64,000 nucleotides of DNA from Balanoglossus misakiensis (lineage: Eukaryota > Hemichordata). Of the stretch, positions 53,738 to 64,000 are shown in pieces. Location: positions 11,408,001 to 11,472,000 of the forward strand of contig CM082582.2 in NCBI GenBank assembly GCA_040954595.2. Direction: 5' to 3'. Made by a program: the position numbers and the translations under genes. The notes under the pieces were generated by a model, which was not told where the DNA came from, did not search any database, and saw nothing but the letters and a program-made list of their open reading frames with translations. How positions within the stretch are numbered: the first letter of the stretch is position 1; each line of letters starts with the position of its first letter.

Positions 53738-55579
53738 CAGGAGATATCCCCTTCAGTCACTGAGCCACAGTTTCTACAGAGAGGAACTTGGTCAATTTAC
53801 ATGGATGTGAGCGTGTTTGAGCGTTTTGTACAAACTGTGCCCATAACCCCCCCCCCCCCCCCCTCCCGTTTACGATTGATACAGTACATCTGCACTAGTT
53901 TGAATCTGGGCACTTTTTTGGCTGAGATGCAGCTGCAGTGCCAACCCTCTTTTTGACCAGTTGAACCTGTGAATATTTTATGAACGTGTGCCAGTAGACC
54001 AGTGCTGCTCCCGGTCACGTAAAATTTACTTCTTTGTGAAGAGCCATTTTCTGATCTATCAACTTTCTCCTGCCTTGTCGAATGCATGCACTCTCCTTCC
54101 CAAGAGACACAAAAATTATCTTCCTAATAGTGAAGAGCATTTTAGGGGAGGCATCCATTATCTTATTCAATTATGGTCTCAGTTCCACATAAATAAGAAA
54201 ATAGGTGTTTTCTTTGTGGGTCATTTTTCATTTGTACAATGGTTTGATAGTTTCCTAAACAAAAAAACAACAACAAAGTAACTGAGCTACAGTTATACTT
54301 AAATATTATTTCATGTACAGCACGTGTTAAAATGAATCAATTTGAATTTTTTGGCATGTGTTGTAAAAAACTTTGGTGTTTGACTGTTCTGTGGACTGCT
54401 GCTCATTTTGCTGAGTTTACTGTGTGTGATCTCCCAGTAAAATTCCTACCACCAGAGACAACCTGTCATCTCACCTGGAAAACAAAAAATCGTGTATGTT
54501 CATGTCATTATTTACAAGTTTGTTGTGAAAAAAAAAAAATGGTTGGTGCCAAAATGTATATGTACTTGATATACTTGCTTATATTTCCTGTACTGTTCTG
54601 TGTCATGTTCAACTTCCCAGTAGAAATTTACTGGAACCTTACTCTGAAATATGTCCATTATGATATCGCCTTCACCATTATCTCTTTTGATTCATTTTCA
54701 CTTGTAGACAATAGTGAAGTCAGGAATTTACTACAAAGGGAAAAACTTTATCCGTTTATCAAACTTGTTTTCATGTGCTTTAAACATGTATTTTCTCCAG
54801 GCTAATAATTCCACAGATATCCTACATTGAAACAGGCAACAGATTTTATAAACTGTACTATGTCCATTTTTGTAATAATCAGAGATAATATAGAGATTTT
54901 ATTTAGTTGTCAAGAGAGAGAGAGACGAGGAGGTAACTTTCAGTGTCAGCAAACCGACCCTGCTGGGTAATACAGATATGACTATTCAATATGATAACAG
55001 ATCATTAATTCTAGTAAACATTTGCAAAGAGTGCTAATATCAATATCGCATTGTTTATTCCTTACAGTCAAATAGTAAAAAAAGATAACATTAATTTATG
55101 TATCCAGACCTGTCTTTGAAGAATTTTGTTTTCCTAATGGAAGTCTGGCATTTTTACATGCCTGACCCACTCTGTGTCATTTTCAACCCCTCACAAAAAA
55201 AATGAATTACCATGATTGACAGATTTACATTTGATATCATATTTTATCGGGACACTTGGTCATTTCTTGTATATTTGAATTTTATTGTATAGCTCCTATG
55301 CCTAATCAATAAAAACATTTTTTCCTTAAGAAACTGTGATGGCTTTGGATGAGTTCTTTCCGTGCGTTAGTTCAGTCTTAACGTCATCTTCCCGGAAACA
55401 GAGCAAGGCCCACAGCAAAAGTAGACGTGAGGATTATTTTTTTTCAGACTACCAACTGAGGGCGCAATTTTTTTAGACCACTGGCGTGGCACTCCGAAAT
55501 CGAGACTGCGGTCAACGTGAATCGGGTTCGCTGAATGTTGGGAAATATTGAGCTGAAAACTTCTATAGTGGCTTGTGGC
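53738..55579 (+). other. RSPRY1 3' UTR and flank
   Basis: AT-rich trailer ending at AATAAA (55308-55313), so the 3' UTR is about 1.6 kb if that signal is used. It contains a 157-codon ATG-initiated frame (54332-54805) with a hydrophobic middle. It lacks any recognised motif and I treat it as chance. Confidence 0.6.
53847..53863 (+). repeat. 17-base poly-C run in the RSPRY1 3' UTR
   Basis: An uninterrupted C run about 110 bases after the RSPRY1 stop. On the mRNA it would be a poly-C tract of the kind bound by PCBP proteins. The length is prone to slippage. Confidence 0.85.
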
Positions 55580-55621
55580 ATGGAGGAAATGCCTGGTCTT
55601 GTGCCGTCTCTGCTTTTGCAG
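55580..55621 (+). CDS. Possible first coding exon of an unidentified plus-strand gene
   Basis: ATG opens 14 codons (MEEMPGLVPSLLLQ) ending exactly at a consensus donor, CAG|GTAAGT. Upstream DNA is CpG-containing. No second exon could be found: a 110-codon frame at 55739 has no recognisable motif or acceptor. If real, the gene would start between RSPRY1 and the sulfotransferase and run antisense over the latter. Confidence 0.2.
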
Positions 55622-56035
55622 GTAAGTAATTTTACTTCTGGCACACTTCTTTAAGTTTAATCCACCGAAATACGAACCACGTCCTCGAATACGCCTTCAG
55701 ACTTCGTCATACAGAAGACACGCTGAAGGTATATCGAAATGAACTTTGGCGCCACGGTCCATCAATTAGGATGCAACATCTGGAACGAGCTTTTGTTTCT
55801 CTCCGGAGAAATGTCAAAGGTTATGCCATTCATGCACCTCTTGTACACCTGTTTGAAGAGTGACTGGTCAACGGAACTGACCAATCAAAACCAATATTAC
55901 AAGACCGCTGAACATAAGCTCGGAATCAAAGTCAAACTAACACCTTGGACTGCAACTGATGGTCTGAAGTGTTCAAAATCTATACGTCCCCTCTATAAAA
56001 AACAACAACAACTCGTTTTAATACAAAATATTTAC

Positions 56036-56041
56036 TTTATT
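56036..56041 (-). promoter_or_regulatory. Sulfotransferase polyadenylation signal
   Basis: AATAAA on the minus strand, only about 50 bases after the stop codon, giving a very short 3' UTR. Confidence 0.6.
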
Positions 56042-56090
56042 GAAATGAGCCAACCAACGGCAAAATCTTAATAATGGAAAGCACACATAA

Positions 56091-57815
56091 TTAGCGTGGT
56101 TTTATCATCATAAACCTGCGGATTGACGATGGCACCGAGTATCCGAACATTTCGTAGTCCAGGCGATAAAAGTCGACTAGTCTCGACATGACATCCGGCG
56201 TCAGGGTCCCGTAATATTCATCGAAGTTTGCCGCCGCTCGCGATTGGTGGACGGCGGGGAAGTTGACGACCTCGTCCAATCGGAGCTTTGATAGCACGTA
56301 CTTTGCGTCCGGGGATAGCGTCTCGTAGTGTCCGATAACTGTATAGCTGACATCACAGACCAGGCCGACTCGATACTGTGGCATCCAATGATGCGTCATC
56401 CCGTTGATGCTACTGCCGTTGCCGGCATCGATCACCAACTGCACAAACTCAGAAAACGTGACATTCAGCCAACCCTGTCCCCCGTCACTTATTCCGTCTC
56501 TGCTTTTCCTGCCGTAAATTTTATCGTAAGAGTTTTTCTCGTCCCTGAATTTCTTTACTATTTTCTTTCCGTATGCCTTTTCATATAGCCGTTGCACGTT
56601 CGTGTGAGGGGTGAATTTCCCCAGGTAGGCCGAAAGTAGTCTTTCCAGCGGCTCTCTGACGAAAATGAACACAACATATCGCTGTAGTCTGTAAGCGGAC
56701 TCTTCCATCGTCCTGCAATGGCTGAGCACCTTGCTTCGACTGAAGTGTTCTCCAATGATAAGCCTCCAGGTGTGCGACGCGACTTTTGGCATCAAAGAAT
56801 AAATAAACTTGTACTGGTCGTTGTAAATGAGATTCCAATAATGAGAGTTCGGATTGCTCTTGTCGATTATTCTAGTGATTCCGTATTTTCCGCAGGTGTG
56901 GCTAATTCTGCTCCTGCGTTTTATATTTTCTTGGTGCGTGTCGTAGAGGCCCCCTTCTCTGACTGTCTGTTGTGTCTAAAGACCAGAAAACACGTTCAAG
57001 CAGAAAATGAGAATCAGAGTTATAGCAGTGTTATTGGATAATATTTTTTTTAATTATGAAGGATTCAATCTCTGTCGGACTGAAATGAATATCTCCTTAC
57101 CTGTAAATGCCCTCTCTGGGAAATAGTTGTATTTTCTTCATCTATGAAATAAATATAAATTTTGTAAGATTTTGTTAAAATATGCAAAAAGAAAATCCTA
57201 GTAAAGTAGCAACCAGCATGCAGTGTTGGTCCCAGCCACATTGCAGCACGAAAATATCAAAAATTATAACTTTAATACATTTTACGGCAACTATCATACC
57301 ATGCAGATAAAGATTTGTCTTAAATGTATAGATACGATACTGGTGTCAGAGAAACTTTTACAAGGTGAACTATAATAGTCCGGTCAAACTGTAAAGTTCT
57401 TTTCATGATTCTTATAACGAGCTTTACGAGACCCTTTCAGCATCTGGTTGAACTCTTGCTGTTCAAATTGGCTCAACAAACTGTAACAGCTTCCTGTTTC
57501 GATGTCGACAATTTAAACAAATTGAATACATATCGCACTAAATTTAACGTAAGTATTGCCACAGACGTCTGTTTGCTTTTAATTAAAACTAGAGCTATAC
57601 AGAAGAGGCGTCCTAATTTTACGTGCTGATGATAACCCTCAGAACGCCAAATTTCCGCTGTCAAAACGTTAAAACCGTTTTACTAGTAAGAGTTTTACAT
57701 ATACATGTACATACATACCGTTATTTTTTGCTTTACGGTACAGTAGTGTCAGGATACCAGCTGTGACCACTATATTGATGATGACAAACTTCTTTAGGCT
57801 TAGCCTGACACACAT
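56091..57815 (-). CDS. Golgi carbohydrate sulfotransferase, chondroitin/HNK-1 family, 340 aa
   Basis: Three exons on the minus strand: 57815-57719, 57141-57101 (a 41-base microexon) and 56975-56091, totalling 341 codons with stop. The frame is open upstream of 57815 but with no other ATG. A short basic cytosolic end is followed by a signal-anchor helix (residues 10-27, VIINIVVTAGILTLLY), as expected for a type II Golgi enzyme. The stem comes next. The catalytic domain has NDQYKFIYSLMPKVASHTWR (5'-phosphosulfate-binding loop at 109-117) and FVREPLERLLSAY (3'-phosphate-binding, 151-163). The usual PKVACTNWK loop is changed to PKVASHTWR, with Cys to Ser and Lys to Arg. N-glycosylation sites occur at NVT and NGSS. 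The family (CHST8-14) transfers sulfate from PAPS to GalNAc or glucuronic acid. Subfamily and substrate cannot be decided here. Confidence 0.88.
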
Positions 57816-59063
57816 TTTGTCCACGTGGTTGTGAATAATAATCAGCCGGCCTACAGTCGTCCACACTCGGGGGACAGCCCCACTTTGTTCGCAATCCACT
57901 TTCCCACCAGTAACAACGGAATGGACTTCAAAATCCAAGTTTGGCTGTAAAAGTCTGAGGAAACCCGATCAGAGAGCGATGTGTGATTGTTGAAGGACAA
58001 ATCCCGGCGTGTGTTCAGTGGAATTGGTATCATCTGGCAAGTTGACAGCAACGGTTTTGCGGCAAAGATACTCGCCACGGCTTTGGCTATGTACACAATG
58101 TTGACATTGGCTGTTTAAAAGTCTGAACGGACCCGATAGAGATGAAAATCGGACTTATAGTTGAAGAAGAAGAAAAAAACGGATACCGGCAAAAGACCGT
58201 TGAAGGTTAACGACCGAAATGAAAAGTGGTAGATGACACGTAGGCGTCATTTTATTGAGTTCTGACGTCTGACATCCGTTCTCACATGAGGGCGCTCTGA
58301 ATTGCCATGCAATGTGTCACGTAACTAGCAATGTCACTTTTATTGTATTATGGGTATTTTAATTTGCTGAGATAGCAATATTCTGCTTTTGTATTCCTTG
58401 TGTTGTTTTATAAAAAGCTAATACTGTTTCCAAGGCCGCTAGCGCATAAAACAGTGCTGCTGTTGAAACATCCGGTATCTTGGGGTCATGCGCAATGTAT
58501 AGGATGGTACTTGGGGATATGACCTTGAGATGATTCTAGACGTGACAGTAAAGAGACCGCCCACTGAAAAAAATATATATGTACACAAACACACACATAT
58601 ATGTTAAAAATTGAATTTTAAGTCCGAAATCGGAACCATTAATTTTGGCAATACATGTAATGGTCTTTTTTCCACACAAGCTGTGTTTACAAGCAACAGA
58701 CTGGATAGTATGTGGGATCATATTGAACAAACTGAAAAGAAAATCGCAGGGATTATGTTATTTACACTTCTTTGCTTCGTTCAGAATAGAAATAATATTT
58801 ACATCTGTCTGCAACACCAGTTTTCTATGTACACTCTGTAAATATAAACCACTGACACGATTCCATAGTTATGCGCTATAGTTATCGATACATTAAACAG
58901 ACATGTCAGTGTTTCCATTTATAAAAAATGTGGGGATATGCAATCTCAAATACATTGAATGTAGAGGACAGGTAGTTCAGATCTGTTGCGGTCACGTGGG
59001 TACATTGATTCCATCGCGAGAGAGATGATGTTCGTGGCGGAAAAAATGTTACGTTGCTCCGCG
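57816..59063. other. Intergenic, with CUB-gene 3' UTR
   Basis: Holds the sulfotransferase upstream side and the 3' UTR of the CUB-domain gene. A candidate AATAAA for the latter on the minus strand is at 58339-58344, about 720 bases beyond its stop. No other gene recognised. Confidence 0.5.
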
Positions 59064-62000
59064 CTACCTCCGCGGATATCTTTGCGGTGACGTAATCACC
59101 TCGTCATAAGACGGAGGCGGCGTCATAGGAATCTCCGGCAGGTCTCGAGTTACGTTCGCATTCGGCACAGGTCGGTTACTTATCGGAGGGTTCGAATTCG
59201 CAGCGGGAAGCGAATTTCCATTGACAGCGAAAGGCAGGTGTAAATCGCTCCCAGCGTTCGATGGAGGATAGACACCGCTGTTGGCAACCGCTGGAGGAAA
59301 ATGGCTACCACCCGCATTTTGGGGTGTATTGGAAAGACCTCCCGTGATGGGCGGGACGTGAGGCAATGGCGGCGGGTATGCACTTGATGGAGGGTATACG
59401 GAGTTCGCTGCTCCTGTCGGAGGGTGTGTACCACCGCCGTTGTAAGGGGGCGCGGTGGGAGTGAGTCCCCCCAGCGGCCGATGAGAGTTTCCCGGCTGCT
59501 GCGGTCTGAAATTTGTATGTAGATCACCATACCTGTAATGACAAAAAAATTAAAATACTAGTAACAGTTTTCATAAACTTTGTGAAGATTCTGGAACAGA
59601 AGGAATGAAGATCTTATTTCGCGAAACAACAACAGCAACAGTAATTTTGCACTAATATTATACTTTTGAAACTTGGTATTGACAAACGTTTGGGATTCCA
59701 TAAAATAATGAATTTTTAAGAAGGTGATGTGTCCTTACGTTGGTGGTAAATCCTGCCGCCTGTTGGCCGACCATGCTTCGTTTGATGTCGCTTGCGCAGG
59801 CGCGGCCATGGGCGCAGTTGTCGACGCTTTGTAATTCTTGTAACAGCAGATACCAATGACGGCAAAAATAGCCACGACGACAACAGCGGCGACGATGCCT
59901 CCAACGTCTGAAACGAGAAGTTATATATGATATCACGGAATTCGTTATTGTCTTCATTATCGCCTCAACGAAACGTGACAGTACTGTTGGAAGCCTAGAC
60001 CACTTTCAATACTAGATACAGAAATAGAGGTTCACTCACTTATTATTTTGCAACCAGACTCATCATCGGAACCATCGCCGCAGTTGTTGTAACCGTCACA
60101 CACCAAGGTTCGGGAAATGCATCGGTATGTCGAGTGACAATAAAAATCGTAGTCGTTGGTGCAACTTCCATCTGTCGGAGTAAAAAAGACGTCGTAAACA
60201 ACCGACCAGGTTTTGCATCGAAAGGATATGTCAGAAAAACAGAGACAGGGGAGATTATTGATCAACACAATCAGGGATAAACTTACACGAAGTGTAGTAC
60301 AGAGTATACACCGCCCTGAATCCCGTGTAGTCGCCTGTGTTGATGCCACTCAGCGGTGACCTGACGGTGAATTGTACGGTCAGTCCGTCGCTTGACGTGT
60401 ACTGCGCCGCCACCGAGTCGTAGTTGCAGAATTCGCCAATCTTGGTGTATCCGCCTTTGATGACGACAATGTCGCCGAATGGGTCTGAACAATCTAAGAC
60501 GAGGGGGGAACAGATGCCATACATGAATATCATCTTCTCGTGCCCCACCAAAAGTTTGAACTGAAGTTGCCAAAAATTCAAAATAGTCTCAACCAAGTGT
60601 CAAATCCCGCCCTCTATCCCAGTGATCGATAATCTCACTCACCAAAATTGTTGTAAATGTCGATGTGCGTAAACCTGACGTAAATGTCTGTGTAGGAACC
60701 GACCTCGTTCAAAGTCAAGGAGCAGTTTGCCTCGTCTTCGTATGACGTCACTGGGTATGCGTCGTGAGAGATAAGCTCTCCCCCAAACGAAGTGACAATG
60801 TCAGACGAATCGCAAACTGAAAGAAAAGAAGTACCGCTCAGTTATTTTACAATCTAACAGCTACTACAGACTATCAAAAATCATAATTTTTTTTTATAAA
60901 TTTTTGATAAAAAATGTGTAAATTGATATAGTTGTGATTGATATTGCTTTGCACACCTGATATGGTCGTCCCACGTGACCCACCACCAACAGCCGCGTAC
61001 GAGGCATAAAACCCTTGTCTGGTTACGGAGCCATCCGTGTCAAACTCCAAGAAAAGACTCTCGTGCGAGGACGTGATGTCTGGGGGCGTGCTACCACTAT
61101 ATTCTCCGAAAAGCGGCGCTGATTTGCTGCTGCCATCGTAGATGCTGAGGTGATCGCAACAACTTTCAAACTCAAATAAGGCAAACTGCAACTGAAAAAC
61201 GAGATGTAGAGACGATATTATCACGCACACTCCAAGCATTCTCGCCACTTCGCTGAGTCAGAGTCTACCTCCACTTCACTTTTTCAGGCAACTCAGAAAC
61301 GGTTGTCGTAAAAAGGTCGTGGTTTACGAAAACTGTGCTACTAAATTAGTACAAGGTGACTCAATGCAATTTAGCCTTGACCGCTGTATATTTTACGGAA
61401 GGAAATACTTACTAATATCCGATAATTGCTTGGTACTGTTATGAGCCAGGTACAGTAGGCATTGTTGCCGTAGTTACCTGGATAATTTGGCGAAGCAACA
61501 ATTCCAGCTGACCCAGAAAAGTGGCCGCCACAGGTTCCAATTTCTGTAAATGAATGAATGAATGAATGAACGAACTCAGTTCTGTCTCGTATTTTTCCAA
61601 AACATTTAGATTAAAGTTATTTTCTGTCTTTCTCCGGTATAGGCCTACCTTGAGTAGAAACAGCTGTGTACGAAGCATAGAATCCCTGCCTGGTGACCGA
61701 CCCGTCAGAGTCGAACTGCAAGTACAGGTTCCCGGACGAGGACGTGATGTCTGGTGGCGCGCTGCCGCCGCTGTAGACTCCGAGGAGCGATGCTGTGTTG
61801 CTGCTTCCGTCGTAGATGCGCAGATGGTCACAGCAACTCTCCAGTTCAAACATGGTGAACTGCAGCTGCAATTAGACAGGTGAGCATCTCAGTTATCTTT
61901 ATTCATGGTGATGCCGCTTGGTCGAAGGCTAACCCCCCCTGATCTCCCAAAATTACAGTTGGCCTAGCTCCTACAACTTTTGGTGTAGCTGCAGTGACTG

Positions 62001-63498
62001 TAAGGGGGTGTTGCTCCTATTGAATGACGTTGTCCATTGGGTTGTCGACCGACAACGTCATTTGCTGTAGCAAATAGACAGCTGCCGTAGAGTGCCGAGT
62101 TTATCGACAGTAGCCTGAGTAGGCCTATTACTTACAAAAATCAGGTTGCTCCCAGGTGCTGTGATGAGCCAAGTGCAGTAGGCGTGGTTACCATAGTAAT
62201 TCGGATAATTTGGAGAGGCAATAACTCCTGCTGATCCCGAAAAGCCACCACCACAAGTTCCCTCTTTAAAAAAAATGTATTGGAAAGTCAAGGATGGAAT
62301 GGTTGTGTGGGGATGGCAAGAGACAAACCAGAAATGTTTCCAGTTTCCTCTGTTCAAGACGTTGATCCGCCTGTGTCGGTGTCATTTAAATATTCACGTA
62401 CCTGACATAGACCCGGGAGTATCCGACGCGCTGGCTATTTCCGTATACGATGCGTAGAACCCTTGCCTGGTCACTGAACCGTCGGAGTCGAACACCAGGA
62501 AGAGGTTACCGGACGAGGATGTTATCTCTGGCGGCGTGCTACCGCTGTACACCCCAATAGACGACGCATAGTTGCTGCTGCCGTCGAATATGCTCAGTTC
62601 ATCACAGCAACTTTCAAGTTCAAATGTAATGAACTGCAACTGAAACAAGACATGCAGGCACGTGACAATCATATCAGACCATCAGACACCATTTTACATA
62701 TCTAACATATCAGATGAAAGGATCAACTTGCGAACGCACATCTGAGACATTTTAGGTATAGATTTCATTATTTTGGTCTGGAAGTTGATTACTTTCTTCT
62801 GGACTCCAAAACCAGTTACCTTTATAAAGGAGTACGGCATTGACGACGACCTTTGATGTCATATGACTGTCACAATTGACAGTACTTGCTCTAACCTTGA
62901 CATTAATGTAAAAAGGGGGAAATTTATTTATTGAAATACTTACAAATAATACATTTTGACTAGATGCTGTTATGAGCCAAGTGCAGTAGGCGTTGTTGTC
63001 ATAGTAACTAGGGTAATTTGGCGAGGCAATAACACCAGATGACCCCGTGAACGTACCGCCACATGATCCGATAGTTCTTTTCTCTGGAAATATATAAATT
63101 CAAAATAAATAAATAAATAAATAAATAATTAGACAAATAGGCTAAATGCATAAATTAATGACGTCAGAGGTTGACTGTGTCACAAAACAACATCATGCGC
63201 AGACGTTTTCCAAAGATGTGGAATCTGCACGGACGACGGTTGAGTGACGTAATATCACAAACAAATGCACATCAGCAAGTGAACACCCGAGTTATTTCAC
63301 AGCCTACACACCTCTGTCTTGATGTTCCTGATTGGCCGTGTCGGTTTCGTCTTCAGACAAAATGAGTGCGTGTACATCCTTGTCTCCAAGACCTTCAGCG
63401 AGCAGGAGGAGGACAATTGCGAGGATTAAAAGTGCACCTGGAAACTTTTTACCACAGTCCCTCCATGATGGAGGGACCGTGGGTTTACTTGCTCCCAT
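59064..63498 (-). CDS. Multi-CUB, LDLa, single-pass membrane protein with PPxY/PTAP tail, 808 aa
   Basis: Twelve exons on the minus strand: 63498-63312, 63083-62944, 62639-62402, 62263-62136, 61865-61649, 61543-61413, 61191-60957, 60816-60643, 60493-60287, 60171-60040, 59907-59739 and 59532-59064 (809 codons with stop). A hydrophobic signal segment is at about 20-36. Three closely similar CUB domains span about 69-178, 191-297 and 306-413, each with an IASPNYP-like start and FE(L/F)ESCCDxLxI. A divergent fourth CUB-like unit is at 426-553. A six-cysteine LDLa module (556-593) has the calcium motif DGSDDES. The transmembrane helix is at 598-619, with CCY at its cytosolic edge. The tail is Pro/Asn-rich with PPTY (651-654), PTAP (678-681) and PPSY (792-795). 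CUB-LDLa-TM order recalls NETO proteins, and the PPxY tail recalls LDLRAD4/PMEPA1. I assign no orthologue. Confidence 0.88.
61551..61570. repeat. (TGAA)5 microsatellite in a CUB-gene intron
   Basis: Five perfect TGAA units, beginning 8 bases upstream (in transcript sense) of the 3' splice site of the third CUB domain's first exon. Confidence 0.85.
62023..62075. repeat. Two adjacent hairpins with nested inverted repeats in a CUB-gene intron
   Basis: AATGACGTTGTC (62023-62034) pairs exactly with GACAACGTCATT (62051-62062). The 16-base interior contains a further GTTGTC that could pair with the same right arm. Directly abutting is ATTTGCT-GT-AGCAAAT (62060-62075), a second perfect stem. The block lies in the intron between the two exons of the second CUB domain, about 60 bases from the 5' donor at 62135. 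Confidence 0.75.
63103..63129. repeat. AAAT microsatellite in the first CUB-gene intron
   Basis: Six to seven AAAT units, non-coding. Confidence 0.85.
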
Positions 63499-64000
63499 CT
63501 GGGCCAGCTTCAGCTTTTGATGATTGGGACAGATCAACGCGTTGTATGTCTCTGTCGGTGTGAGTCAATGCCACCAGATGTCTGAAAATAAGATGTAATC
63601 ATTTCGCTGATCAGTGGAATGAGTGAGTGAGTGAGTGAGTGAGTATTGAGTGAGTGACCTCAGTTATCATCGAGTCGGACAGTTCACAGAGACTTACTGC
63701 GTCAATTTGACAAATACCACCTCCATATCTCCCCGTACTATCCTGTGGAGAAAGGGACACTTGTAACTCATACGATGGCATTGGATATGTTGCTCTTTCC
63801 CCACGATGCACATGCATCCAACTTACTGGGCAGTCCACTTTTGTCGCACTATGCTGTGGCGCCACAAGACAACATGTCGGCCGTTTGTTTGCAACACAGT
63901 CGGTCAAAAGCTGTTTTCCCCAGTATAGTCCGTCAAACTATCGGTCAAAGACTTCTTTGAAGCACAGTCCCTCTTTCACGTACTGCAGCGGTCATGCTGT
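63499..64000. other. Upstream region of the CUB gene
   Basis: The open frame continues 13 codons upstream of the chosen ATG but with only TTG as a start. A GAGT microsatellite lies at 63621-63656. No further exon or neighbouring gene recognised before the window ends. Confidence 0.5.

Noticed and set aside
54332-54805. 157-codon frame with a hydrophobic segment downstream of RSPRY1
   Set aside because: It lies inside the probable RSPRY1 3' UTR upstream of its AATAAA, and composition matches the surrounding AT-rich DNA.
57816-57938. Upstream extension of the sulfotransferase
   Set aside because: The start codon would be TTG. The ATG at 57815 places the membrane anchor at the expected distance from the N-terminus.

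Overview
The window looks like nuclear DNA from an invertebrate deuterostome. A hemichordate or amphioxus is my best guess, inferred from how closely several short proteins match vertebrate orthologues together with the gene structure. Genes are split into many small exons by GT-AG introns. Intergenic DNA is AT-rich with microsatellites and long poly-G/poly-C runs. There are no operons, Shine-Dalgarno sites or tRNA/rRNA genes. I rebuilt each multi-exon gene by hand from splice sites and reading phase, and every reconstructed CDS closes to a whole number of codons.

Layout. 1-23,845: a gene-poor region with no recognisable coding exon. It is rich in perfect CRE palindromes (TGACGTCA) and holds one compact CRE/CCAAT/X-box element at about 21.7 kb. 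23,847-33,454 (+): a STAND-type NACHT-WD40 protein of the NWD1/NWD2 family, 1381 aa in 10 coding exons, with a predicted N-myristoylation start. 35,997-37,475 (+): BLOC1S4 (cappuccino), 191 aa. 38,149-39,566 (-): magnesium-dependent phosphatase MDP1, 176 aa, convergent with BLOC1S4. 43,459-43,887 (-): an unrecognised intronless 142-aa cysteine-containing protein. 44,568-44,687: a perfect (GATA)30 array. 48,142-49,069 (-): CFAP90 (C5orf49), a ciliary protein, head-to-head with RSPRY1. 50,416-53,737 (+): RSPRY1, 566 aa, with one GC-AG intron. 56,091-57,815 (-): a type II Golgi carbohydrate sulfotransferase of the chondroitin/HNK-1 family, 340 aa. 59,064-63,498 (-): an 808-aa type I membrane protein with four CUB-like domains, one LDLa domain, a transmembrane helix and a proline-rich tail carrying PPxY and PTAP motifs.

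The genes share no single pathway, as expected for an animal genome. Points most worth a second look: the CRE-dense upstream block with its RFX/CREB/NF-Y-like composite site; a 49-bp copy of a coding exon lying in a downstream intron of the same NACHT-WD gene; the CUB/LDLa receptor with an ESCRT/NEDD4-type tail; a conserved internal start in RSPRY1 that could give a lipid-anchored isoform; and nested inverted repeats in an intron of the CUB gene.
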